Source of the DNA: an uncultured bacterium
Lineage (GTDB): Bacteria; Patescibacteriota; Minisyncoccia; Phycocordibacterales; CAIZLB01
Assembly: GCA_903952785.1 (NCBI GenBank)
Contig: CAJBHC010000040.1
Span: 1 to 17,871, forward strand
Reading direction: 5' to 3'
Length of the DNA stretch: 17,871 nt
Shown: piece by piece, positions 6,136 through 12,633 of the stretch
Layout: every line of letters begins with the position of its first letter
How positions within the stretch are numbered: position 1 is the first letter of the stretch
Made by a program: the position numbers and the translations under genes
Notes under the pieces: model-generated
What the model saw: only the letters and a program-made list of their open reading frames with translations
Told to the model about the DNA's origin: nothing
The model's database searches: none

Positions 6136-7164
6136 TTAAATTAATTTACCCGCCTTCAAAACATGTTGCAACAATGCATACGTATACCCCATCTCATTGT
6201 CATACCATGCCAACACTTTAACCAAATTTCCATTAACAACTCTTGTCAGCTTAAGATCAGCAATCGATGCATGAGGATTACCAATTATATCCCTTGAAAC
6301 ATATTCTTCTTCTGATGCTTCAAATACACCACTCCATCTTGCGTCAAGTGAGGCTTTTTTAAGTATTTCATTTACTTCCTCTTTTGTAGTTGCATGTTTT
6401 GCAATAAATGTAACATCCACAATTGACCCAGTAACAACAGGGACCCTCATTGAAACTCCATCGAACTTTCCTGCTAAATCAGTGATTACTTTTGTAACAG
6501 CAATTGCAGCACCAGTTGAAGATGGAACGATGTTCATCGCAGCCGCTCTTCCCTCTCTCCAATCTTTTTTGTTTGGACCATCCACAAGTGATTGGCTTGC
6601 AGTGTAGCCGTGCACTGTATTTAGAATTGCAGATTCAATTCCGATAGTCTCATTCAATATTGAGATAAGTGGACTTGCTGCGTTAGTTGTACAAGATGCA
6701 TTTGAAGTAACTGGGCAAGTTGATAAATCAGCCTCATTTATTCCCATGAGAACCGTAGCAGCTTGAGGAGCACCAGCTTCATCCTTTGTTGGGGCTGACA
6801 CCACAACTCTTTTTGCTCCAGCAGTAATGTGAGCCTCTGCTTTTACTCGAGAAACAAATAGTCCTGTTGATTCAAGAACAATGTCAACTGCCAAATCTTT
6901 CCAAGGAAGCATTGCTGGATCCTTTTCTGAAAGATATTTAACTTCTTGGCCGTTAATGATTAACATTCCAGTTTCTTTGTTGGCTTTAACATCTAGCCCA
7001 CTTCTTCCATATGCGGAATCATATTTTAAAAGATAGGCGATGTTTTCAATATCGGCCAAATCATTTATTGCAACGATTTGTAAATCTGGATTTGTAATAG
7101 CTAATTTCAAAAAAGCTCTTCCAATTCTTCCTGCGCCATTAATGGCAATTCTTGTTTGTGACAT
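6136..7164 (-). CDS. gap: Glyceraldehyde-3-phosphate dehydrogenase, type I
   Basis: Cytosolic glycolytic enzyme converting glyceraldehyde 3-phosphate to 1,3-bisphosphoglycerate with NAD(P). From the chosen start it has 342 residues, the normal size. The nucleotide-binding INGAGRIGR is at 8-16 and INDLAD at 34-39. The catalytic loop SNASCTTNAASPL has Cys at 158, and HGYTASQ gives the catalytic His at 185. WREGRAAAMNIVPSSTGAA and the terminal WYDNEMGYTYALLQHVLKAGK are typical. I prefer the ATG at 7162-7164 because the family begins a few residues before INGxGRIGR. An in-frame ATG 14 codons upstream (7204-7206) is possible but sits in a CCCA-ATG-TGGG hairpin. Its promoter is at 7242-7269. A decayed copy of its C-terminus lies 338 bases downstream. 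Confidence 0.96.
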   Translation of the reverse strand: MSQTRIAINGAGRIGRAFLKLAITNPDLQIVAINDLADIENIAYLLKYDSAYGRSGLDVKANKETGMLIINGQEVKYLSEKDPAMLPWKDLAVDIVLESTGLFVSRVKAEAHITAGAKRVVVSAPTKDEAGAPQAATVLMGINEADLSTCPVTSNASCTTNAASPLISILNETIGIESAILNTVHGYTASQSLVDGPNKKDWREGRAAAMNIVPSSTGAAIAVTKVITDLAGKFDGVSMRVPVVTGSIVDVTFIAKHATTKEEVNEILKKASLDARWSGVFEASEEEYVSRDIIGNPHASIADLKLTRVVNGNLVKVLAWYDNEMGYTYALLQHVLKAGKLI

Positions 7165-7241
7165 GTTTTTATGAATGCCAATCTGGGCCACTTTACCTGC
7201 CCACATTGGGTATTTTATATAATTAATAGTAACTTGGTTCT

Positions 7242-7269
7242 ATTATATCACCCAGCGGTTTTAAGTCTA
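7242..7269 (-). promoter_or_regulatory. Promoter of gap (TAGACT-16-TGATATAAT)
   Basis: TAGACT (7264-7269) lies 16 bases from a perfect TATAAT (7242-7247) with an extended TGA in front. The predicted start site is near 7235, leaving a leader of about 70 bases to the preferred ATG. That leader contains two mutually exclusive small stems (CCCA/TGGG and TGGGC/GCCCA) around the upstream in-frame ATG. Confidence 0.6.
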
Positions 7270-7323
7270 TTTCAAAAAAGCAAATAGTTCCATTGTATCT
7301 AGTGTTTAAAGAACCCCTAAAAT

Positions 7324-7351
7324 TTGACAAGGATTAAGCTTTTGATATTAT
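7324..7351 (+). promoter_or_regulatory. Plus-strand promoter (TTGACA-16-TATTAT)
   Basis: A perfect TTGACA (7324-7329) lies 16 bases from TATTAT (7346-7351). It points away from gap and towards the 3' end of gatB, and is the only convincing promoter facing the plus direction. The predicted start site is around 7358. Confidence 0.55.
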
Positions 7352-7357
7352 ATAGAC

Positions 7358-7487
7358 ACAAATGGATTATTCCGACCGTCCGCGCTGTAAAAAGGCGCGG
7401 ATATAAATTACCGAAGAAAATCTGTAGCCAGCCGTTAGACAGGCACAACAAAATACCTCTTTCGCGGTTTTTTGTTGATCATTTTTT
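7358..7487 (+). ncRNA. Candidate structured small RNA between gap and gatB
   Basis: Downstream of the plus-strand promoter, three stems can be read. The first is CCGCGC (7380-7385) with GCGCGG (7395-7400), extended by a U-A pair. The second is GTAGCC (7424-7429) with GGCAC (7442-7446), with one bulge. The third is CAACAAAA (7446-7453) with TTTTGTTG (7470-7477), with inner ACC/GGT. A TTTTTT run (7482-7487) follows the last stem. The C at 7446 cannot be used in both the second and third stems. I do not recognise SRP RNA, 6S RNA, tmRNA, RNase P RNA or a tRNA in it. A 14-codon open frame (7362-7406) begins a few bases after the predicted start site. The transcript is inferred, not shown. Confidence 0.4.
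7446..7487. terminator. Stem-loop terminator between the candidate RNA and gatB
   Basis: CAACAAAA/TTTTGTTG closes a hairpin (7446-7477) with an inner ACC/GGT stem. On the plus strand it is followed after 4 bases by six Ts, so it best serves plus-strand transcription. On the minus strand it lies 15 bases past the gatB stop and could act there too, although no U-run follows it in that direction. Confidence 0.5.
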
Positions 7488-7492
7488 ATATT

Positions 7493-9130
7493 TTATTTCA
7501 GCATCTCCACCAACGTCGTCTTAGCCACCCCTGGATTAACCGCCCCCTTACTCACCTTCATGACTTGTCCCAACAAGAATTGTAAAGATGCCTCCTTTCC
7601 CGATCTATATTCTGCTACTACCCCCGCATTTCCATCTATTATCTCTTGAATCATTTTCTTAAGCGCTTCAGGATCATTCTTTTGGATTAGACCTTCTTCT
7701 TCTGCGATTTGTTTTGGAGAACGAGCTTCTTCCTTAGTATTATTTACAAAAGTTCCATCTGCCATTTTCTCTCCCCAATATTTCATCAATATATCTTTAG
7801 CTGCACGAGAAGACAGCTCCCCTTTATCGATCATCTCAATCATCTCTATAAAGTGTGGAACTGAAATTTGGATATTTGTGCCCGATGTGTTTTTAACCAA
7901 ACCTGCAATGTCTGATGTTATGTAGTTAATTCCCAGCTTTATTTTCTCTGGGGAATGAGTGGGGCCAGCAGAAGCATTGCTTGAATTTTCAGCGCTTACA
8001 AATGAATCGAAGAAATTTCTGAAAACATCATTTTGCACAAACATCTCAGCGTCTTCATCTTTCATGCCATATTCCTTCTTATATCTAGCACGCTTCTCCC
8101 AAGGAAGTTCAGGGATTTCTGCTTTTATTAAATCTCCCGCAAACTCAGGAATTTCTGATATAAAAATCTTTGGAAGATCTGGATCTGGAAAATATCTGTA
8201 ATCATTTAAATTTTCTTTTGCACGCTGTGAAAAAGTTTTGCCTGTTGTCTCATCAAAGCCTCTAGTCTCCTGAACAATCTTTCCTCCCTCTTCAATTACA
8301 TCAACATGACGCTTTATTTCAAATTCAATTGAACGCTCCACGGATCTGAATGAGTTTAGATTTTTAACTTCAACCTTCGTTCCAAATACACCCGGTGTTT
8401 CTGAAACTGATATGTTTACCTCAACTCTCATCTCTCCTTTTTCCATATTAGCGTGACCCGCATTTAGATATCTAAGTAGCAACTGAAGCTCTCTTGCAAA
8501 TGCACCGGCAACTTTTGCACTGTGAATTACAGGTTCAGTTACAAGCTCCATCAAAGGAACGCCTGCTCTATTAAAATCGACAAGACTAAAGTCTCCCTTA
8601 GTATGACTTGAACTTGCAGTATCTTCCTCAAGGTGAATTCTTGTAATTTCAACTGGGTACAAATTGGCGCTCGCCCCGCCGCTGCTCACGCCACCTCCAC
8701 TAGCCGCCCCTCCAATATCAACATTAATTACACCCCCCTTAATCAAAGGAAATACATATTGAGAAATCTGATATCCTTTTGGAATATCGGGATAGAAATA
8801 ATTTTTACGATCCCATTCAGTATAGTCCGCAATATCTGCACCGATCGCAGTTCCCACTTTTATAACGTGTTTAACGGCCTCCTTGTTTATAACAGGAAGC
8901 GTTCCTGGGTGCCCCATACAAATTGCACAAATATTAACATTAGGCTTCTCCTCATCTGTATTATTTCTACAAGAACAGAACATCTTAGAATTAGTTCTAA
9001 GTTCTGCATGAATTTCAAGACCAATTACAGGGTAATAGGTTTTACCAGTTGTAGGAGAAATATAGGTGTTTTCAGGCAATATTGCCAATCCACTTCCCGC
9101 GTCCATTGTCTTTAAGTCTGTTGATGTCAT
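7493..9130 (-). CDS. gatB: Asp-tRNA(Asn)/Glu-tRNA(Gln) amidotransferase subunit B
   Basis: GatB is the tRNA-binding and kinase-like subunit of GatCAB, which amidates mischarged Glu-tRNA(Gln) or Asp-tRNA(Asn). The signature GLEIHAELRTNSKMFCSC, then CAICMGHPGTLPVINKEAV, DRKNYFYPDIPKGYQISQ and DFNRAGVPLMELVTEP are unmistakable. Cys52, 54, 68 and 71 make a CxC...CxxC pattern that could bind zinc. The C-terminal 150 or so residues are the tRNA-tail (YqeY-like) domain. At 545 residues it exceeds the usual ~480, because of a Gly/Ser/Ala-rich insert at about 139-156 and a Ser/Asn-rich insert before PEKIKLG. I chose the ATG at 9128-9130 because it lies just after the predicted start site. An in-frame upstream ATG at 9169 overlaps the -35 box. 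gatA and gatC are not in the window. Confidence 0.95.
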   Translation of the reverse strand: MTSTDLKTMDAGSGLAILPENTYISPTTGKTYYPVIGLEIHAELRTNSKMFCSCRNNTDEEKPNVNICAICMGHPGTLPVINKEAVKHVIKVGTAIGADIADYTEWDRKNYFYPDIPKGYQISQYVFPLIKGGVINVDIGGAASGGGVSSGGASANLYPVEITRIHLEEDTASSSHTKGDFSLVDFNRAGVPLMELVTEPVIHSAKVAGAFARELQLLLRYLNAGHANMEKGEMRVEVNISVSETPGVFGTKVEVKNLNSFRSVERSIEFEIKRHVDVIEEGGKIVQETRGFDETTGKTFSQRAKENLNDYRYFPDPDLPKIFISEIPEFAGDLIKAEIPELPWEKRARYKKEYGMKDEDAEMFVQNDVFRNFFDSFVSAENSSNASAGPTHSPEKIKLGINYITSDIAGLVKNTSGTNIQISVPHFIEMIEMIDKGELSSRAAKDILMKYWGEKMADGTFVNNTKEEARSPKQIAEEEGLIQKNDPEALKKMIQEIIDGNAGVVAEYRSGKEASLQFLLGQVMKVSKGAVNPGVAKTTLVEMLK

Positions 9131-9141
9131 AGATATAAGAT

Positions 9142-9169
9142 AGTATAAATATAGGAGTTTGACAACCAA
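9142..9169 (-). promoter_or_regulatory. Promoter of gatB (TTGGTT-16-TATACT)
   Basis: TTGGTT (9164-9169) lies 16 bases from TATACT (9142-9147). The -10 ends 11 bases before the chosen ATG, leaving a leader of about 5 bases. The palindromic repeat pair lies immediately upstream. Confidence 0.45.
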
Positions 9170-9170
9170 T

Positions 9171-9237
9171 ACCCAGTAGGCGATTCACCAGAATCGTCTG
9201 CAGAATCACCCAGTAGGTGATTCTGCTGAATCACCTA
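9171..9237. repeat. Two REP-like palindromic repeat units with alternative pairing
   Basis: On the minus strand two 27-base units each hold a GATTC...GAATC stem followed by the constant tail CCTACTGGGT, and 10 bases separate them. One unit hairpin is TAGGTGATTC/GAATCACCTA (9214-9237), which includes the obg stop codon; the other is CGATTC/GAATCG (9181-9196). A competing hairpin joins the units: GCAGAATCACC/GGTGATTCTGC (9200-9226) with a 5-base loop. The right-hand segment can pair with either neighbour, so alternative folds are possible. Confidence 0.7.
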
Positions 9238-10245
9238 TCCCAGAATCTTCACCAACTCATCTGAAAGATTCTTGATTGCATCTACATCGTATACCGAAAC
9301 AACGAAGTATTTTTTATCAGCATTCGATCCAAATCTAGCCTTCATAAACTTATCAGCAATACCCTTTGCCTCCCCTGGTTCTAGCAAGTCTGATTTTGTA
9401 AATAAGATTATCTCTTCTTTGTTTTCCAGCTCATCGTCAAAAGTTTCAAGCTCTGCTCTTATAGTATTGTAAACTTCCTCTATTCCGCCTTCCTTTCCAC
9501 CCATTGATTCAATTTCATTCTCAATTGAGATACAATGAAGCAACATCTTAGTTCTCTTCACGTGTCTTAGGAATTTATGTCCCAATCCTTTTCCTTCTCC
9601 TGCACCTTCAATAAGACCTGGAATATCCGCAAGAATGTGACCATACAAATCTCCAAGGTTTGGTTCAAGTGTTGTGAATTGATATGCTCCAACCTTTGCT
9701 TCTGCTCTAGTCAAAGCGTTCAGCAGTGATGACTTGCCAGCATTTGGAAGTCCAATAAGTCCCGCACTTGCAATAATCTCAACTTCAATATGAAAATTAC
9801 CTTCCTCGCCTGCTTTTCCCAAAGTATGTTCTTCTGGAGTTTGATTAGTTGATGATTTAAAATTTTCATTTCCAAGACCACCATTTCCACCCTTCAAAAT
9901 CATTGTCTCTTGCCCTTCTTCGTCTAGTCTAAACACCTCACCAGTCTCCAGGTTGGTCAAAATTGTTCCAACAGGAACTTCAATGAAGAGGTCTTCTCCG
10001 TTTGCGCCATGCATACTTCTTCCTCCTCCATGCTGTCCATTTTGAGCAACAAATTCTTTTGTATGACGATAGCGAGACAAAAGCCATGTGTCCCTCACAG
10101 CCTTTGCAAAGACATGTCCGCCCTTTCCTCCATTTCCACCAGAAGGGCCACCAAATTCCTTGAATTTTTCATGCAACCATCTAACAACACCATCTCCACC
10201 GTTACCAGCCTTAATCCTAATTGTCATTTCATCTATAAATGCCAT
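9235..10245 (-). CDS. obg: GTPase Obg (ObgE/CgtA)
   Basis: Obg is an essential ribosome-associated GTPase acting in 50S maturation and stress signalling. The N-terminal Obg fold fills about 1-158 with its glycine-rich helices (GNGGDG, GGPSGGNGGKGG, GGNGGLGNENF). The G domain follows: G1 GLPNAGKS (165-172), switch TT (191-192), G3 DIPG (207-210) and G4 TKSD (283-286). The base-specificity motif is TKSD rather than the usual NKxD. The 336 residues end with the G domain, with no C-terminal OCT domain. It is downstream of the Myg1-like gene by 134 bases. The start has TACAAT 4 bases before the ATG and no Shine-Dalgarno. Its stop codon is part of the palindromic repeat. Confidence 0.95.
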   Translation of the reverse strand: MAFIDEMTIRIKAGNGGDGVVRWLHEKFKEFGGPSGGNGGKGGHVFAKAVRDTWLLSRYRHTKEFVAQNGQHGGGRSMHGANGEDLFIEVPVGTILTNLETGEVFRLDEEGQETMILKGGNGGLGNENFKSSTNQTPEEHTLGKAGEEGNFHIEVEIIASAGLIGLPNAGKSSLLNALTRAEAKVGAYQFTTLEPNLGDLYGHILADIPGLIEGAGEGKGLGHKFLRHVKRTKMLLHCISIENEIESMGGKEGGIEEVYNTIRAELETFDDELENKEEIILFTKSDLLEPGEAKGIADKFMKARFGSNADKKYFVVSVYDVDAIKNLSDELVKILG

Positions 10246-10379
10246 ATATATTGTATTTGTTTTAAATTTAGCTAAATGTTACTTATTAGTGGTAATCCTA
10301 CCATAGAATGGCCAATACTCCACCTTTTTAACAGGTTTTGAGATGGCACCCCTTATCGCTAAGGCGCAGTCTTATTATC

Positions 10380-11480
10380 CTAATCAAGTGTCATTTTGAC
10401 CGTCTCATGCCCTTCTTCTATCTGCTTTAATGCCAACTCAACCAGCTTAAGTACTCCCTCTTTACTACCAGCACCAACTAACCATCTACCAATATGGCAA
10501 AAATTAGCATCAGGCACTCCAGTCATCTTTTGTAATTCCTCTGGCGTCTTACCTCCCCACCCTTGTGGAAAATGAGTTCTGGAATCATAAAACCCTTCAG
10601 CTATCTGCACCACCTGAGCAGCCCAACCACCCCTAATTGATGGATACACTGAAAACAAAACCTCCTTGTAACCGGCCAGTCTAAATGGTAATTTTTTATC
10701 CATTATTATAACCCTCTTGTCTGTCATCTTATCATAAAGTTGTTCCAACTTTTTATCGGCCTCAATCAATGCAAAACCCTTGCGTGCCGTTAAGATAATC
10801 ATCTTCTGTGCGATAGGAATTAATTTAAAGAATGTCTTATCAAAAACTTTGTTCATCTCTTGGGGGCTAAGTCCTAGACCGTACACAAGATCACAATCCA
10901 TGTTTATTAATTCCTCAAAGAGAAGCGGCTTTGTTCCATCGGAAAAAAGACTTTTTGCAATTTCAATTCCATTATCCATTGAATCAATTTGCTTAACCAA
11001 CATCTTATCTACATACTCTGCAACTTCCAAATTGCCAACGATCCTCTTCCCAAACTTCTTCCAGACCAACCCAAAAGAAGCGTATGGAGTTCCCTCGTCT
11101 CTCTTTCCTGCGCCTCCTTCCTGATGATGATCAAATCTATTTCTCTTCTCATCATACTCTCTACCAATATCCATGACTACTGTTGCCTTGTCCATCACCT
11201 TTCTATCCAGAGTTCTGACAACCCTAACAAACTCTCCACCGTGCTTTTCCTTTATCTCATTATATCCATGAAGAAATTGTCCGAGCCCGGTTTTATCTAA
11301 TCCGTAATAAAGCAGCGCCGTTGCTGTTGCAAAAACATCATCTGGATGAAAGTTTGCTCCATGAGTTACAATCAAAACATGTGGAGCTTCCTTACCGCCA
11401 GCTTTTGCGGTTTCAAGATTAACTATTTTTTTTGTTTTGTGAATTATTGTCTTTTTTATATTATTTAACGTTTTCTTCAT
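10380..11480 (-). CDS. Myg1/UPF0160 family DHH-type phosphoesterase
   Basis: The Myg1 (GAMM1) family belongs to the DHH metal-dependent phosphoesterases; the eukaryotic member is reported as a 3'-5' RNA exonuclease. Here the family metal motif THGANFHPDD is at 39-48 (H40, H45, D47, D48), D104 lies in VVMDIG, and RFDHH is at 115-119. The rest matches the long Myg1 C-terminal half, including YPSIRGGWAAQVV and FPQGWGG. A basic leader of about 30 residues precedes the domain; it could be translated or a later start might be used, but no better ATG is seen. At 366 residues it is a usual size. It stands between the AI-2E-like gene (86-base gap) and obg. The bacterial role is not established; RNA degradation is the reasonable guess. 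Confidence 0.88.
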   Translation of the reverse strand: MKKTLNNIKKTIIHKTKKIVNLETAKAGGKEAPHVLIVTHGANFHPDDVFATATALLYYGLDKTGLGQFLHGYNEIKEKHGGEFVRVVRTLDRKVMDKATVVMDIGREYDEKRNRFDHHQEGGAGKRDEGTPYASFGLVWKKFGKRIVGNLEVAEYVDKMLVKQIDSMDNGIEIAKSLFSDGTKPLLFEELINMDCDLVYGLGLSPQEMNKVFDKTFFKLIPIAQKMIILTARKGFALIEADKKLEQLYDKMTDKRVIIMDKKLPFRLAGYKEVLFSVYPSIRGGWAAQVVQIAEGFYDSRTHFPQGWGGKTPEELQKMTGVPDANFCHIGRWLVGAGSKEGVLKLVELALKQIEEGHETVKMTLD

Positions 11481-11566
11481 GTTTTATTTTTTAATTTTCT
11501 TTAATTGCGCTTGATTCTCGTCGAAACCTACTGATTTTGGCACGATTTTTTCGTTTAACAATAGGC

Positions 11567-12619
11567 TTAAAAATCATTTTTAGAAATAGAGATTTCTTTC
11601 ATTTTATAGACCTTTACCATTGCAAATAATAGACTTAAGACGAGTGGACCCAATATCAGTCCCGCTGGACCAATAAAGCTAATTCCGCCCAACACTGAGA
11701 ATAGAACAAACAACGGATGAATATTGATCGATTTTTGCAAGACAACAGGTCTAAGCAAATTATCTATTGCATTAACGAATATCATAGCCCAAAGCAACAG
11801 TCCTATGGCTTGGAAAGTTGAACCATACAAAAATGCATATATTATTATTGGGATAAACACCGCTCCAGTTCCAAAACCAGGAATAAAAGATGCCAGCGCC
11901 GCAACAGTTCCCCAAAGTGTTGCGTTTGGAATATCAAAAATAAGAAAACCAATTGCAGATACGATACCCTGAACGGCAGCAATTATAAGAGATCCAAAAA
12001 CGACAAAATGAATGGAAGACTTTATGGTCTTTGCTAAATAATCATACGCATCAGATGAAACTGGAATCAAGTCTTTTATGTCCTTCTGGAACTTTTCTCC
12101 ATCCTTTAGTAGAAAGAACATTGATATTGTTATTATCAAGATTTTCAAAAAAACGTCAAATGTACCTGAGAAGAAATTACCCAAATTGGAAGCGATCCAT
12201 GAAGTTGAACCTCCAATGTACTTTTCTAAACGAATATCCACATTGGGCATAATAGATTCTGGAACAATCTTCCTAAGGTTATAATTTAGTGATTCATTTA
12301 TACTTGATATACTTGACACCCCGATAGTATTGTTTGATGCGTAAGAACTGTATACCCCCTGCGCTTCTAAGAATATCTGAAAGGAGATAAGGGAAACCGG
12401 CACAAGAATGATGGCATAAAACAAAATTATTGTAACAATTGCACCCACTGAATTACTCTTCCAAAAAAACTTTGAAATTCTTTTATGAAGAGGATGCAAA
12501 AGTATTGAAATTACAACAGCGAGAGACAGAGTTATTAAAAATGGCGATAGAATCATCACTGACAAAACAAACATGATAACCAAAGCCACACCAAAGAATA
12601 TTTGTGATTTATTATTCAT
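11567..12619 (-). CDS. AI-2E family (PerM/DUF20) membrane transporter
   Basis: This family of membrane proteins has been linked to autoinducer-2 export, Na+/H+ exchange and other efflux; the substrate here cannot be predicted. The protein has two N-terminal hydrophobic segments, a central less hydrophobic region at about 75-155, and a C-terminal block of several membrane helices. That block holds the family-typical PNATLWGTVAALASFIPGFG and DNLLRPVV segments and the late GPAGLILGPL. I start it at the ATG at 12617-12619; a TTG three codons upstream is less likely. A perfect TATAAT overlapping the stop of the MFS gene ends 8 bases before this ATG, so it can be transcribed on its own as well as from the upstream genes. 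Confidence 0.88.
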   Translation of the reverse strand: MNNKSQIFFGVALVIMFVLSVMILSPFLITLSLAVVISILLHPLHKRISKFFWKSNSVGAIVTIILFYAIILVPVSLISFQIFLEAQGVYSSYASNNTIGVSSISSINESLNYNLRKIVPESIMPNVDIRLEKYIGGSTSWIASNLGNFFSGTFDVFLKILIITISMFFLLKDGEKFQKDIKDLIPVSSDAYDYLAKTIKSSIHFVVFGSLIIAAVQGIVSAIGFLIFDIPNATLWGTVAALASFIPGFGTGAVFIPIIIYAFLYGSTFQAIGLLLWAMIFVNAIDNLLRPVVLQKSINIHPLFVLFSVLGGISFIGPAGLILGPLVLSLLFAMVKVYKMKEISISKNDF

Positions 12620-12627
12620 ATATGACA

Positions 12628-12633
12628 ATTATA
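12628..12633 (-). promoter_or_regulatory. -10 box of the AI-2E family gene, overlapping the MFS stop codon
   Basis: Minus-strand TATAAT includes the TAA stop of the MFS gene and ends 8 bases before the ATG of the next gene. No good -35 is visible. Confidence 0.35.

Noticed and set aside
7358..7450. A tRNA gene in the gap-gatB intergenic region
   Set aside because: No T-loop GTTCRANNC, no acceptor pairing and no anticodon arm at the right spacing on either strand.
8633..9115. Plus-strand open frame of 160 codons inside gatB
   Set aside because: It lies entirely opposite the highly conserved GatB core and shows no family motif; a shadow frame.
9131..9169. Upstream ATG giving GatB 13 extra residues (MVVKLLYLYYLIS)
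   Set aside because: This segment overlaps the -35 and -10 boxes of the predicted promoter and is not part of the GatB family N-terminus.
10246..10379. Small CCTTA/TAAGG stem with a GNRA-type loop after the Myg1-like gene, as a terminator
   Set aside because: Only five pairs and no U-run on the minus strand; I see nothing else certain in this 134-base gap.
12620..12628. TTG start for the AI-2E family gene (and similarly TTG at 13883-13885 for the MFS gene)
   Set aside because: An ATG follows within two or three codons in both cases and fits the promoter or operon spacing better.
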